From Armatimonadota bacterium (lineage in GTDB: Bacteria; Armatimonadota; UBA5829), in the NCBI GenBank assembly GCA_039679645.1, contig JBDKUO010000069.1, positions 1-64,000 on the forward strand: DNA of 64,000 bases, given 5' to 3'. Of the stretch, positions 52,595 to 61,375 are shown piece by piece (position 1 is the first letter of the stretch; each line of letters begins with the position of its first letter). The notes beneath the pieces are model-generated. The model ran no database searches, had not been told where the DNA came from, and saw only the letters and a list, made by a program, of their open reading frames with translations. The position numbers were made by a program, and so were the translations under genes.

Positions 52595-52644
52595 GTGTAC
52601 CGTTGAATCACGATACACGATCAAACGAACACACTCATCTTCCA

Positions 52645-53625
52645 TTAGGCCAGTCTTTGCAAGACCATTGCAGCGCCGCCAAGGACACCGGCGTTATCGC
52701 CAAGCTGGGCTGGAACAACTTCGCATGCCTGAAGCTGTTGATAGAGGGCGTTGACTTCCACACTTGTCCTGATAGGCTCAAAGAGTAAATCTCCTGCCTG
52801 TGCAATTCCGCCGCCGATCACAACCTTATCGGGATTAAGCATATTGATTGCATTCGCAACACCTATGCCGATGTAATAGCCCGTCTCATGCAGGGTCTCA
52901 ATTGAGACAGCATCACCCTCGGATGCGGCTTCGGCGATCATAGCGGGAGTGACATAGCGAAGATCGTGATTTGATTTTTCCAGAAGGCTTGTGCGCCTGC
53001 CCATATGAGCCTTGCGCGCTGCGCGATCGATTATGGCATCACGCTGAGCAAGTGATTCCAGACAGCCGTAGCGTCCGCAACTGCATCTGGGACCATCGGC
53101 CAGTACGATCTGGTGGCCCATTTCGGGACCGCTCTCGTTGACGCCTGTCCAAATCTTGCCGTCTATGATAAGACCGCTGCCGATACCCGTGCCGAGTGTA
53201 AACATCACCATACACTTTGAGCCCTTGCCCGCCCCGAAGATACATTCGCCCAGAGCTGCGACATTCGCGTCATTACCCAGCAGCACACTTATGCCGATCT
53301 GGTCAACTATCGGAGATGCGAGCTGGATACCGTCCCAACCCAGGAAGTTTGGCGACCAGAGCACGAGCCCTTCTTCACTCTTAACAGTACCCGGCACACC
53401 CATCCCTACTCCGGCAATATCAGACATCTGAGCGGGTGAGTCCTCAACAGCCTGCCTGATCGCCGATACGATCTGGCCGACGGTCGCACCGAGACCCTCC
53501 ATCGCTTTGGAATCCGTCCTGCCCTCACCGACAATGGCTCCGCTGCGGTCGACCACAGCCGCCCGGACATTTGTGCCTCCGAGATCGACACCTATCACAT
53601 AGTGCGCGTTTGGATTAAAATCCAT
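52645..53625 (-). CDS. ROK-family sugar kinase, probably glucokinase
   Basis: 326 residues. The ATP site is VDLGGTNVRAAVVD. GNDANVAALGE holds the catalytic Asp. The ROK zinc site is in ESGPEMGHQIV and CSCGRYGCLE. The form matches bacterial ROK glucokinases, but other hexoses cannot be excluded. It lies 38 bases after an outer-membrane-like gene, in a run that starts with a D-aminoacylase. Confidence 0.88.
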   Translation of the reverse strand: MDFNPNAHYVIGVDLGGTNVRAAVVDRSGAIVGEGRTDSKAMEGLGATVGQIVSAIRQAVEDSPAQMSDIAGVGMGVPGTVKSEEGLVLWSPNFLGWDGIQLASPIVDQIGISVLLGNDANVAALGECIFGAGKGSKCMVMFTLGTGIGSGLIIDGKIWTGVNESGPEMGHQIVLADGPRCSCGRYGCLESLAQRDAIIDRAARKAHMGRRTSLLEKSNHDLRYVTPAMIAEAASEGDAVSIETLHETGYYIGIGVANAINMLNPDKVVIGGGIAQAGDLLFEPIRTSVEVNALYQQLQACEVVPAQLGDNAGVLGGAAMVLQRLA

Positions 53626-53663
53626 ATATGTTACCTCTATAACAAATTAAGAGCGGAGAGCGC

Positions 53664-54278
53664 TTAGAACTGCAGGGGCAACAGCTCCGCTCCGAAATAT
53701 GCGTCATTTTTGATAGTATAGGCTTTGAGCCGAAACATACTTATTGGCTGCCAGCCGAATGCGGCATTGAAATTCTGGCTGTCGTATTCACCCTGGATAA
53801 AAAACTTCAACGGCAGATGCGCCTCAACACCAAAAAACGTGCCTTTGATACCTCCGGCGGCAACACCCGCGGTAAGAGAAAGGTCTTTCACGAACGGGTT
53901 TATCATTCCTATTGGAAGGTGCTTTGTTGCGACCACATAACCGGTGACTCCATCGTCGGACTCATCTGCGATATCCTGCACGCCAAATGCAACTGCGGGA
54001 TTAAAAGTGGTCTCAGGCAGGAAGTTCCACTGCGCGCCGTATTCGTTATCTTTATCACCGCCGGGATTCTCATGCCGCAGCACGCTTAGTTCGACCTGCA
54101 TCAGACCCGCCGCAAGCCACATATAACTGCCGTCATCATTGCCGGGGCTTACGGCAGCCTCGGCACGGACCTGACCGGTAGTCAGTGTCTCGCCGCTCGG
54201 AACCAGCAGGATCCTGTTAGCCACAGCAGGGCCGCTCAACGCGCAGACTAAAAATGCAATGAACAAAGCTCTCTTCAT
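53664..54278 (-). CDS. Exported, probably outer-membrane protein
   Basis: 204 residues, not recognised. A signal peptide (MKRALFIAFLVCALSGPAVA) is followed by NRILLVPSGETLTTGQ and alternating strands (LMQVELSVLRHEN, YGAQWNFLPETT, LSLTAGVAAGG, FFIQGEYDSQN, AYFGAELLPLQF). The final residues end in Phe with aromatic strand, as in small barrels. Role unknown. It lies between the TolB-like propeller gene and the ROK kinase. Confidence 0.6.
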   Translation of the reverse strand: MKRALFIAFLVCALSGPAVANRILLVPSGETLTTGQVRAEAAVSPGNDDGSYMWLAAGLMQVELSVLRHENPGGDKDNEYGAQWNFLPETTFNPAVAFGVQDIADESDDGVTGYVVATKHLPIGMINPFVKDLSLTAGVAAGGIKGTFFGVEAHLPLKFFIQGEYDSQNFNAAFGWQPISMFRLKAYTIKNDAYFGAELLPLQF

Positions 54279-54393
54279 ATTTCCTGGTCTCCTTATAAAT
54301 CGTTTGACACAGTTCGGCAGTCACAAAACCTTGCGCCGCACATGAATAATATTGACGGCATTGCGGCTGGAGTATCGCCCGGCTGCCAGCAGG

Positions 54394-55542
54394 CTACTTT
54401 GCCGATATGGGCGTCCATATCGCATTGAAACTCTTGCCGTCGCGGGTCAACCGAGTAACCTTGCCGCTTGACGGACTGATCAAGACAATATCGCGCTTAT
54501 CGCCATTGTCATGGACGAGGGTTGCCAGAATTGTGTTTCCGTCCGTCGAGTAGACTAGACTCTCAAATACGCCCTCGCCGATAATACCTGCCTGACCCGA
54601 CCTCAAATCGATTTTTAGCAGGCCGCTGGGGGCCTTCTTACCGGTCGATATTAGTGGAACCACGGCCTCGGACCCGTCGGGAGAGATTGTGGGAACTCCT
54701 AACTCCTGTTTTTCCGTGTCCCAGATTTTGCCGCCCTGCTTATGCTCTATGTCAAATATGAGCAACAGGCTCTTCTTCTTGATTTTTACCGAGGCGGCAA
54801 GCACCGGCTTTTTTGCTGCCCAGGAATACCCGGCTATTTGGCCTGCCGCCAGTATCTGGCGCTGCGGACAAACCCCACCATGCGAATCTTCACCGGAGTG
54901 GTCGTGATGCGGGATATACACCAGCATGTCATTATCCGCAGCATCTTTTGTAACACCGGCGATACTTTCACCGTCGGGAGCCCAGGCATATGAATAATAG
55001 GCCGGGATCTCGCGGCTCTCTGTGGTAGATGACATGGCGCCGTGAATTTCCGCATCAGTCGGCAGCACGCATTCGGGGCTGTCGCCATTCAGATCGGCTG
55101 TATATACCCTGCCGCTTGCTATAAACGAAAGCCTCTTGCCGTCGGGGGTATAACCGGGCTCTTTCTTAGGCCCCGTAGCGCTGGTAAGCTGATTCAGTTC
55201 GCCTCCCCTGGCTCCGACGGAGACGACCTGCTTCTCCTGACCGAGCATGGCGACAAACACGATTCTATTGCCGGTCGGCGATATGGCCGGAAATGAAAGG
55301 ACTCCGGCGCCCTTGGTAAGTGCCTTGCGGTTGGAGCCGTCCTTGTCCATTACGTATATATCCGACCCGTCGCGACCGGAGACGAACACGATCTTATCCT
55401 GGAGGCACGGGCCTGAGAAGAGAGTGATTCCAAACCACTGCTCCAGCTTGCCGGATGTACCTGCCATTAGTGCCCCGAGGATGAGTATTATAAAAAAGAG
55501 CGTGATGATCCCCTTGAGTTCGGGGTTCTTAATGATTTTCAT
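54394..55542 (-). CDS. Membrane-anchored TolB-like beta-propeller protein
   Basis: 382 residues. An N-terminal membrane helix (IITLFFIILILGALMAG) anchors a propeller made of PD40/WD40-like units: KIVFVSGRDGSDIYVMDKDG, ISPTGNRIVFVAML, YTPDGKRLSFIAS, WAPDGESIAGV and YSTDGNTILATLV. Such repeats occur in TolB and in periplasmic binding or peptidase-associated proteins. The partner is unknown. It begins 23 bases after the D-aminoacylase. Confidence 0.75.
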   Translation of the reverse strand: MKIIKNPELKGIITLFFIILILGALMAGTSGKLEQWFGITLFSGPCLQDKIVFVSGRDGSDIYVMDKDGSNRKALTKGAGVLSFPAISPTGNRIVFVAMLGQEKQVVSVGARGGELNQLTSATGPKKEPGYTPDGKRLSFIASGRVYTADLNGDSPECVLPTDAEIHGAMSSTTESREIPAYYSYAWAPDGESIAGVTKDAADNDMLVYIPHHDHSGEDSHGGVCPQRQILAAGQIAGYSWAAKKPVLAASVKIKKKSLLLIFDIEHKQGGKIWDTEKQELGVPTISPDGSEAVVPLISTGKKAPSGLLKIDLRSGQAGIIGEGVFESLVYSTDGNTILATLVHDNGDKRDIVLISPSSGKVTRLTRDGKSFNAIWTPISAK

Positions 55543-55565
55543 AGTACCTGTCTATCCGTTCTTAT

Positions 55566-57161
55566 TTACTTTGTCGCTTTGGAAAAGCGAAGGACTTTTC
55601 CGACCATCTCGCCGGTCAAGACACCGCTTTCAACTGCCAGCTTGCCGTTGACGAATACAAATTTTATGCCCCTGGATATCTGGTGCGGGTTTTCGTAAGT
55701 TGCCGCGTCGGATATTTCATTGGGATCAAAAATCACAATGTCTGCCCAGTTGCCTGCCCTGAGCAAGCCACGGTCCGTAAGACCCATCTTCCTTGCCGGT
55801 AGCGAGGTCATCTTTTGTATGGCGGTCTCCAAACCTATTACGCCGCGCTCACGCACATACCTGCCCAGAATTCTAGAAAAAGTTCCATATGCGCGGGGAT
55901 GTGGCTTGCCGCGTGATAGCCTGCCCGATACGCTCCTTGCGGACGCGTCACTGCCTACCATCGCAAAGCTCGAACGCATTACAGTCTCCACATCTTCCTC
56001 ACACAGAGAAAAATGCACCATGGAAACCGCAAGCCTTTCCTCGGCCAATAGATCCAGCACAACTTCTTCAGGCCGGGAGCCTCTTTGGGAAGCAATGTCC
56101 TCAATGCTCATTCCTTCGCATTTGCGGTTGTCTTCGCTGCCTACGCTGCTTATCAATACGTTTTTCCACTCATCTTCGTTGCATTCGCCTCTGCCGTTAT
56201 TGCTCAGAAATTCAAGCAGTTCACAACGTCTATCTCGAATACGCTCCAGCAGAGCTGCGTCACCGCCATCATATGCCCACTGCGGAAGCATCGCCGAGAG
56301 TGAAGTGGCCGAAGCTATATACGGATACTGATCAACACTGATATCCATTCCTGCGGCTCTGCACTCATCTACCATAGCAAGTGTCGTCTTTACGCGTCCC
56401 CAATTGGCTCGCCCACAGGCCTTATGATGGGATATTTGCACGCCGACACCGCTCTGCCTGCCGACTGAAATGGCCTCTTCGACCGCTTCCACAAGATGGT
56501 CGCCCTCATCACGCATATGAGTCGAGTAGAAGCCGCCGAATTGTGCAACGACACTCGCAAGCCCGGCAAGTTCGATCAGATTTGCATAACAACTCGGGGG
56601 ATAGATCAATCCGCTGGAGAGGCCGAATGCGCCCTGCTCCATCGCATCACGAAGATCGGAGCGCATCCGGTCGATCTCACTCGGAGAAGCTTCACGCTCG
56701 GCCAGACCGACCGATCCCGACCGCAGATTGGCATGGCCGACAAGCGTGGCAAAATTGATTGCAATGGGCCGCCTCTCCATAGCCGAGAGCATTTCACCCA
56801 GGCCCTGCCAATCTTCTTCGATTCCATTCTTCCTGCGCCAACTCTCTAACTCTGCGCACGAAAGCTCATCCAGACATGGAGCAGCCGAAAAACCGCAGTT
56901 GCCGCACAGTTCGGTCGTAACACCCTGTGTGATCTTGCTCTCGGCACGCCCATCGATAAAGAGAATAGAGTCTGTGTGGGAATGGATGTCTATAAAACCC
57001 GGGGCTACTACCAAATCGGCAGCATGAATCGTGCGCGCGGCATCACCGGGGATATCGCCTATCGCCGCGACCCTGCCGTCCTTGATGGCGACATCGGCGA
57101 CAAAAGGCTCCGCCCCCGAACCGTCGATTACGGTAGCATCCTTGATATGAAAGTCGAACAT
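55566..57161 (-). CDS. N-acyl-D-amino-acid deacylase family amidohydrolase
   Basis: 531 residues from ATG 57161; GTG 57188 is the longer choice. Amidohydrolase-fold metal enzyme: VVAPGFIDIHSHTD gives the first His pair. CGNCGFSAAP is a D-aminoacylase hallmark. VQISHHKACG holds the Lys/His part, and MVGSDASARS the last Asp. The C-terminal small domain has GNWADIVIFDPNE. Hydrolyses N-acyl-D-amino acids or related D-dipeptides; the exact substrate is unknown. Confidence 0.85.
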   Translation of the reverse strand: MFDFHIKDATVIDGSGAEPFVADVAIKDGRVAAIGDIPGDAARTIHAADLVVAPGFIDIHSHTDSILFIDGRAESKITQGVTTELCGNCGFSAAPCLDELSCAELESWRRKNGIEEDWQGLGEMLSAMERRPIAINFATLVGHANLRSGSVGLAEREASPSEIDRMRSDLRDAMEQGAFGLSSGLIYPPSCYANLIELAGLASVVAQFGGFYSTHMRDEGDHLVEAVEEAISVGRQSGVGVQISHHKACGRANWGRVKTTLAMVDECRAAGMDISVDQYPYIASATSLSAMLPQWAYDGGDAALLERIRDRRCELLEFLSNNGRGECNEDEWKNVLISSVGSEDNRKCEGMSIEDIASQRGSRPEEVVLDLLAEERLAVSMVHFSLCEEDVETVMRSSFAMVGSDASARSVSGRLSRGKPHPRAYGTFSRILGRYVRERGVIGLETAIQKMTSLPARKMGLTDRGLLRAGNWADIVIFDPNEISDAATYENPHQISRGIKFVFVNGKLAVESGVLTGEMVGKVLRFSKATK

Positions 57162-57288
57162 ATGCTGGCTCACGGTTATGATTTCCACGAGCCAAGTCTC
57201 AATTCCTTTCGCCGGAGCCTAAAAACCATTAAGGATTGGCGGTAAAATTCGGCGGATTTTTTGTCGCCATGGCCGGCTGCATTCAGGG

Positions 57289-57717
57289 CTATTTTTCACC
57301 TGCGGATTGAAAATATCTTTTGGCGAGGATGATTGCGACGTAGTCGTCATAGGGACGGTCGGGAGTTTGAAGTGAGATAGGGATAAGCCTGCGCAGCCCA
57401 CGGCGAGGATTATCCTGAAAATACATTGCGCGTGCGAGCAGTGTGGTGAACTTTTCGTCGATCATCTCGACCGGCGCTGCGCTCACCTTACCGACCGCCC
57501 GCACGGCCTGAACGGATGTAGTCCCATTGCCGATCACAATCACACCCGGATGAAAGCGCTGTTCAAGATCGGCTGCAGACTCGCCGAGGCGGACGGTCTC
57601 AATTACGCTGTGATAGACAACTTCAGGCGCAGAACCGTCCTTACAGGCGACAACTGCCACACCGCACTTCATACTGCCGGGATCTATTGCAAGGACGGTT
57701 TTTACTTCGCCGCTCAT
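57289..57717 (-). CDS. RNase H-fold protein of the YqgF/RuvC-like type
   Basis: 142 residues from ATG 57717, which overlaps the CBS gene's TGA (ATGA). The opening VLAIDPGSMKCGVAVV is the first strand with catalytic Asp of the YqgF/RuvC fold. VIVIGNGTTS, EMIDEKFTT and RPYDDYVAIILAKRYF supply the other acidic positions. Members include the 16S rRNA-processing nuclease YqgF and Holliday junction resolvases; the sequence is too divergent for a firm choice. Confidence 0.7.
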   Translation of the reverse strand: MSGEVKTVLAIDPGSMKCGVAVVACKDGSAPEVVYHSVIETVRLGESAADLEQRFHPGVIVIGNGTTSVQAVRAVGKVSAAPVEMIDEKFTTLLARAMYFQDNPRRGLRRLIPISLQTPDRPYDDYVAIILAKRYFQSAGEK

Positions 57718-58223
57718 AGTTCTATAAGCTGACCTTTTCGCGGTTTGCCGGGACATGCGTCGAAGCCGTTTGACTCCTTTGCCAACGCTTGTATGATATC
57801 TTTCCGGCTTACAATACCGACCACTTTGCGCTCACGCAGAATAGGGACTCTGTTTACCGCATGCTCGATCATCTCGCGCGCAATGTCGCTTACAATCGAG
57901 TCCTCCATGAAAGTAAGCACCTTTCGGGTCATGGCATCCTCGACAAGTTTGGCCTGCGAGCGCCGATATGCCTCCTCCACTCCATCGGGATGCGGCGCGA
58001 ACAGGCTGTTCTTGTACGCCACGGCGTCCGGCAGAGAAATCTGACCCTTGAGAAGCAGGTCGCTCTCGGTAATGATCCCCTGAAGATGGCCATCGGAATC
58101 AACTACCGGCAGGCCACTGATATTGTTGCAGGCCATCAGCCTGAGAGCCTCTTCTATAGAAGAGCCTTTACGAACCGTAATGACATCTCGCGTCATTATA
58201 TCTTTTGCAGTGAGATTGAGCAT
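57714..58223 (-). CDS. CBS-domain pair protein
   Basis: 169 residues. Two CBS domains in tandem: AKDIMTRDVITVRKGSSIEE with VVDSDGHLQGIITESDLL, and EDAMTRKVLTFMEDSIVSD with VPILRERKVVGIVSRKDII. Such pairs bind adenine nucleotides and regulate partners. The tail is basic. It begins the unit that continues with the RNase H-fold and D-aminoacylase genes. An extended -10 (TGGTATACT, 58255-58263) may drive it. Confidence 0.9.
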   Translation of the reverse strand: MLNLTAKDIMTRDVITVRKGSSIEEALRLMACNNISGLPVVDSDGHLQGIITESDLLLKGQISLPDAVAYKNSLFAPHPDGVEEAYRRSQAKLVEDAMTRKVLTFMEDSIVSDIAREMIEHAVNRVPILRERKVVGIVSRKDIIQALAKESNGFDACPGKPRKGQLIEL

Positions 58224-58383
58224 TTACTTCTCCAAATGTTAAGACTACCCGTCTAGTATACCATGCCGCTGTCCGGCCGGAACCCTCGGCTTTCATGATG
58301 AGAACAAAGGTATCTACGTTCAGTTACTTGAACCGGCAATTTGTCGGTCTGACCTCAAATCGCCGGATTGGAACAGCAATGTC

Positions 58384-58412
58384 TTTAGCCACCGCTGCCG
58401 ACATGGTATAAT
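58384..58412 (+). promoter_or_regulatory. Probable promoter of the phosphohexomutase gene
   Basis: TATAAT at 58407-58412 is perfect; the -35 region TTTAGC at 58384-58389 is weak, spacer 17. AAGGAGG follows just before the ATG at 58440. Confidence 0.5.
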
Positions 58413-58439
58413 CTTTTGGCTTTGCAAGGAGGTTAGCAG

Positions 58440-59804
58440 ATGACGCTTGGACACAAGGATATAAAAAAGGGTATTTTCAAAGCATACGATATCAGAGGGC
58501 TATACCCAAAGGAGATTGATGACGAGGATGCATATCGCATTGCAAGGGCTTTCGTTTCAGCCCTGAATTGCAAGAGGGTTGTGATAGGCCATGACATGCG
58601 TGAGTCCGCCGAGACATTTGAGGCTGCGACAATTAGAGGCCTGATCGACCAGGGCGCGGATGTCGTGCCGGTCGGCCTTACTTCTACGCCGATGTACTAT
58701 TTTGCGGTCAATCATCTAAACGCCGACGCGGGGGTTATGTGCACGGCATCGCACAACCCGGCTGAATATAACGGCTATAAAATGACAGGCAAGGGAGCAG
58801 TCCCCAGCATTGCAATCATAAGCAACGAGGACCTTTGGAAGCTGGCATGTGAAGGCAACTTCGCCGAGCCGGCAAAAAAAGGCACCGTTCTTGCTCAGGA
58901 AAATGTTCTCGATGAATATACGGAAGCCGTGCTCAACAATACCGGAATCCGCAGTTTCGGAAACCTAAAACTGGTGATCGACTGCGCTAACGGTATGGGC
59001 GGCTATATATTGCCCGAGATTATGAAGAAGGTCGGCAGCGAACCCATAAAGCTCTACTGGAGGCTGGACGGAAGCTTCCCCAACCATGAGGCAAACCCGC
59101 TCAAGACGGAGACGCTGCTTGCGCTGCGCGACCGAGTGGTGGATGAAAAGGCCGATATTGGGATAGCGTTCGATGGCGACGGCGACCGTGTGGCGTTCGT
59201 TGACGAAAAGGGACAAATCATTTCCGGCGACTTTGTCACTGCTCTGATCGCACGCGAGATGCTTAAGAAAAAGCCAGGCGCGGAGATTCTCTATGATCTC
59301 AGGTCGAGCTGGATAGTGCCTGAAGAGATAGAAAAAGCGGGCGGCAAGGCAACAGAGTGCAGAGTCGGCCATGGCCTTATCAAGAAGCAGATGCGCGAGG
59401 AAGGCGGATACTTTGCCGGAGAGCTATCGAGTCACTACTATTTCAGTGATTTCTATACTACCGATAACGGCGACTTGGCGATGCTCAATATGCTCAAACT
59501 GTTGCTCGAAGAGGGCAAGCCCATGTCCGAGGTCGTAGCTCCATTAAGAAAATATTATCACAGTGGAGAGATTAACTCCGAAGTGAAAGATATCCCCGCT
59601 GTGCTGGCTCGCCTTAAGGCAAAATATGGCCCGGTCGCAAAGCGGGTGACCGAGATAGACGGCTACAAAGCCGAGTTTGACAACTGGTGGTTTAATGTCC
59701 GGCCGTCCAACACCGAACCTCTGATCAGGCTCAACCTTGAAGCCAAAACCAGAGAGCAGATGGAAGAGAAGGTCAAAGAACTGCTGGGCGAGATCAGAAG
59801 TTAG
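58440..59804 (+). CDS. manB: Phosphomannomutase/phosphoglucomutase
   Basis: 454 residues. Alpha-D-phosphohexomutase that moves phosphate between C1 and C6 of glucose or mannose. The phosphoserine loop TASHNPAEYNGYKM, the Mg loop FDGDGDRVAF, the sugar-binding GELSSHYYF and the phosphate-binding RPSNTEPLIRL are all present. It supplies sugar-1-phosphates for LPS and exopolysaccharide. It is a single gene with its own promoter and terminator. The choice between manB and pgm cannot be made by eye. Confidence 0.93.
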   Translation: MTLGHKDIKKGIFKAYDIRGLYPKEIDDEDAYRIARAFVSALNCKRVVIGHDMRESAETFEAATIRGLIDQGADVVPVGLTSTPMYYFAVNHLNADAGVMCTASHNPAEYNGYKMTGKGAVPSIAIISNEDLWKLACEGNFAEPAKKGTVLAQENVLDEYTEAVLNNTGIRSFGNLKLVIDCANGMGGYILPEIMKKVGSEPIKLYWRLDGSFPNHEANPLKTETLLALRDRVVDEKADIGIAFDGDGDRVAFVDEKGQIISGDFVTALIAREMLKKKPGAEILYDLRSSWIVPEEIEKAGGKATECRVGHGLIKKQMREEGGYFAGELSSHYYFSDFYTTDNGDLAMLNMLKLLLEEGKPMSEVVAPLRKYYHSGEINSEVKDIPAVLARLKAKYGPVAKRVTEIDGYKAEFDNWWFNVRPSNTEPLIRLNLEAKTREQMEEKVKELLGEIRS

Positions 59805-59826
59805 ACAAAATACATTTAAGCATTGG

Positions 59827-59864
59827 TGCTGCCCAAAATATTACGGGCAGCATCAAGCTTTTTG
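59827..59864 (+). terminator. Intrinsic terminator of the phosphohexomutase gene
   Basis: TGCTGCCC and GGGCAGCA form an 8-bp stem (59827-59852), followed by TCAAGCTTTTTG. Confidence 0.7.
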
Positions 59865-59865
59865 A

Positions 59866-60054
59866 TCATTCTTCAATTGTAATGGCGTCCACCGGACAGT
59901 CCTCGCACGCTTGGCGGCATTTTTCCTCTGCCTCCGGCGGGACTGGGTCGACTTTGACATGCGCAAGGCCATCATCGCCCATCTCAAAGACTTCAGGACA
60001 TATATCGACGCACGTTCCGTCACCAATGCATTCTTCTGTTATAACACGTGCTTT
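59866..60054 (-). CDS. [4Fe-4S] ferredoxin with an Asp ligand
   Basis: 62 residues from ATG 60054, which has GGAGG upstream. The cluster motif is ECIGDGTCVDICPEVFEM, with Asp at the position of the second Cys, then CPVDAI for the last ligand. This is the pattern of Pyrococcus furiosus-type ferredoxin, where an Asp holds one iron. ACEDC contains the extra Cys that may form a disulfide. Electron partner unknown. It follows selD by 22 bases on the same strand. Confidence 0.88.
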   Translation of the reverse strand, partial: KARVITEECIGDGTCVDICPEVFEMGDDGLAHVKVDPVPPEAEEKCRQACEDCPVDAITIEE

Positions 60055-60076
60055 CATACGCTGAGTCCTCCATCGA

Positions 60077-61132
60077 TTATTCGACGATATGAATTCTGCA
60101 GTCCGAATCAGGTATGATTTCGCCAATAACGGCTGCATCCGAAACATCGGCTGCATGTAGCGCGTCAAGCATATCATCCGCCTTATCAGGCGAGACGCTG
60201 ATCAAAAGGCCGCCGGATGTCTGAGGGTCGGCTAGAGTAAGCTGCCGGCGCTCGCCCAAATCATTCTCCCACTCAAGGCAGCAGCCCTGATTCAGAAAAT
60301 CAAGGTTTCTGTAAGTGCCGCCCGGCACCATATCCTCATCCAGCAGACCCTGTATGCCGTCTATTAAGGGAACTTTGCTATAACAAAGGCGCGCACCCAC
60401 GCAACTTGCGGCAGTCATCTCATGAAGGTGTCCGAGGAGGCTGAACCCGGTGACATCAGTGCACGCATGGCAGCCTATGCGCTTCGCCACTTCCGACGCT
60501 GTGCCGTTAAACCTGGTCATGACATCTATGCCGCGGGCCATTACTTCATCGGAGGCGGCATTGTGTTTGACAGCCGTAGTGATGATCCCCACTCCTATCG
60601 GCTTTGTCAGAATAAGTTTGTCTCCAACCTTTGCGCCTTTGTTCGTCATGACCTCGTTTGGATTTATCAGACCCATCACGCAGAGGCCGTATTTCGGTTC
60701 GGGGTCATCGACAGAGTGGCCACCGATTATGCTGACACCCGCCGCCGTCGCCTGGTCCGCCCCGCCCTTAAGAATAAGCTCCAGCTTGTCCAGAGAGCGC
60801 GTGCGGCCGGGATAGGCCACAATGTTGAGCGCGACGACAGGCCTGCCGCCCATAGCGTAGATATCGGAGACGGCGTTTGTCGCGGCGATCCTGCCGAACT
60901 CATACGGGTCGTCAACAATCGGTGTGAAGAAGTCCAGGGTGAGGACGGCTGCGATGTCGTCCGTTATCTTATAGACCGCAGCATCGTCCGATGTGCCCAG
61001 GTCCACCAGCACATTCGGGTCACTGACCAGCGGCATTTGTTTCAATATTTGAGCCAACTGCAGAGGGGCGAGCTTACAGGCGCAGCCAGCTCCATGCGAA
61101 AGAGAAGTCAGTTTGAAATCATCATTGCACAT
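60077..61132 (-). CDS. selD: Selenide, water dikinase
   Basis: 351 residues from ATG 61132, with GGAAGGAT upstream; the longer frame has an improbable N-terminus. SelD makes selenophosphate from selenide and ATP. SHGAGCACKLAP carries the catalytic Cys (Cys form, no Sec codon). SDDAAVY, LDFFTPIVDDP, IGGHSVDDPEPKYGL and DPQTSGGLLISV are family motifs. The presence of selD implies selenocysteine or selenouridine use in this organism. It heads a two-gene unit with the ferredoxin. Confidence 0.95.
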   Translation of the reverse strand: MCNDDFKLTSLSHGAGCACKLAPLQLAQILKQMPLVSDPNVLVDLGTSDDAAVYKITDDIAAVLTLDFFTPIVDDPYEFGRIAATNAVSDIYAMGGRPVVALNIVAYPGRTRSLDKLELILKGGADQATAAGVSIIGGHSVDDPEPKYGLCVMGLINPNEVMTNKGAKVGDKLILTKPIGVGIITTAVKHNAASDEVMARGIDVMTRFNGTASEVAKRIGCHACTDVTGFSLLGHLHEMTAASCVGARLCYSKVPLIDGIQGLLDEDMVPGGTYRNLDFLNQGCCLEWENDLGERRQLTLADPQTSGGLLISVSPDKADDMLDALHAADVSDAAVIGEIIPDSDCRIHIVE

Positions 61133-61169
61133 ACGGTTGGTATCCTTCCTGTTTAATGACGGTTTAGTT

Positions 61170-61198
61170 ATATTACCGCAACACCGGACTGTTGGCAA
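61170..61198 (-). promoter_or_regulatory. Sigma70-type promoter of selD
   Basis: TTGCCA (61193-61198) and TAATAT (61170-61175) on the minus strand have a 17-base spacer. The leader is about 30 bases. Confidence 0.6.
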
Positions 61199-61375
61199 TG
61201 CGCAGCAAGTGAGGCAATCGAGACAAAAGCCAAATCCCAAAAGCAGCAAAATCACGGCCTATTTGCCTAAACAAACAAGAAAAAGATAAATATGCTGTGA
61301 CTGTCTGTGGAATTGCATACGACTCTCCAATAATCAAAATGGCTGACGCCCACAATAGATTATTGAGGAAAAAGA

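Noticed and set aside
52462-52611. 50-codon N-terminal extension of efp
   Set aside because: It reads the 15-bp tandem repeat and contains the promoter; EF-P normally has 185-190 residues starting at the internal ATG.
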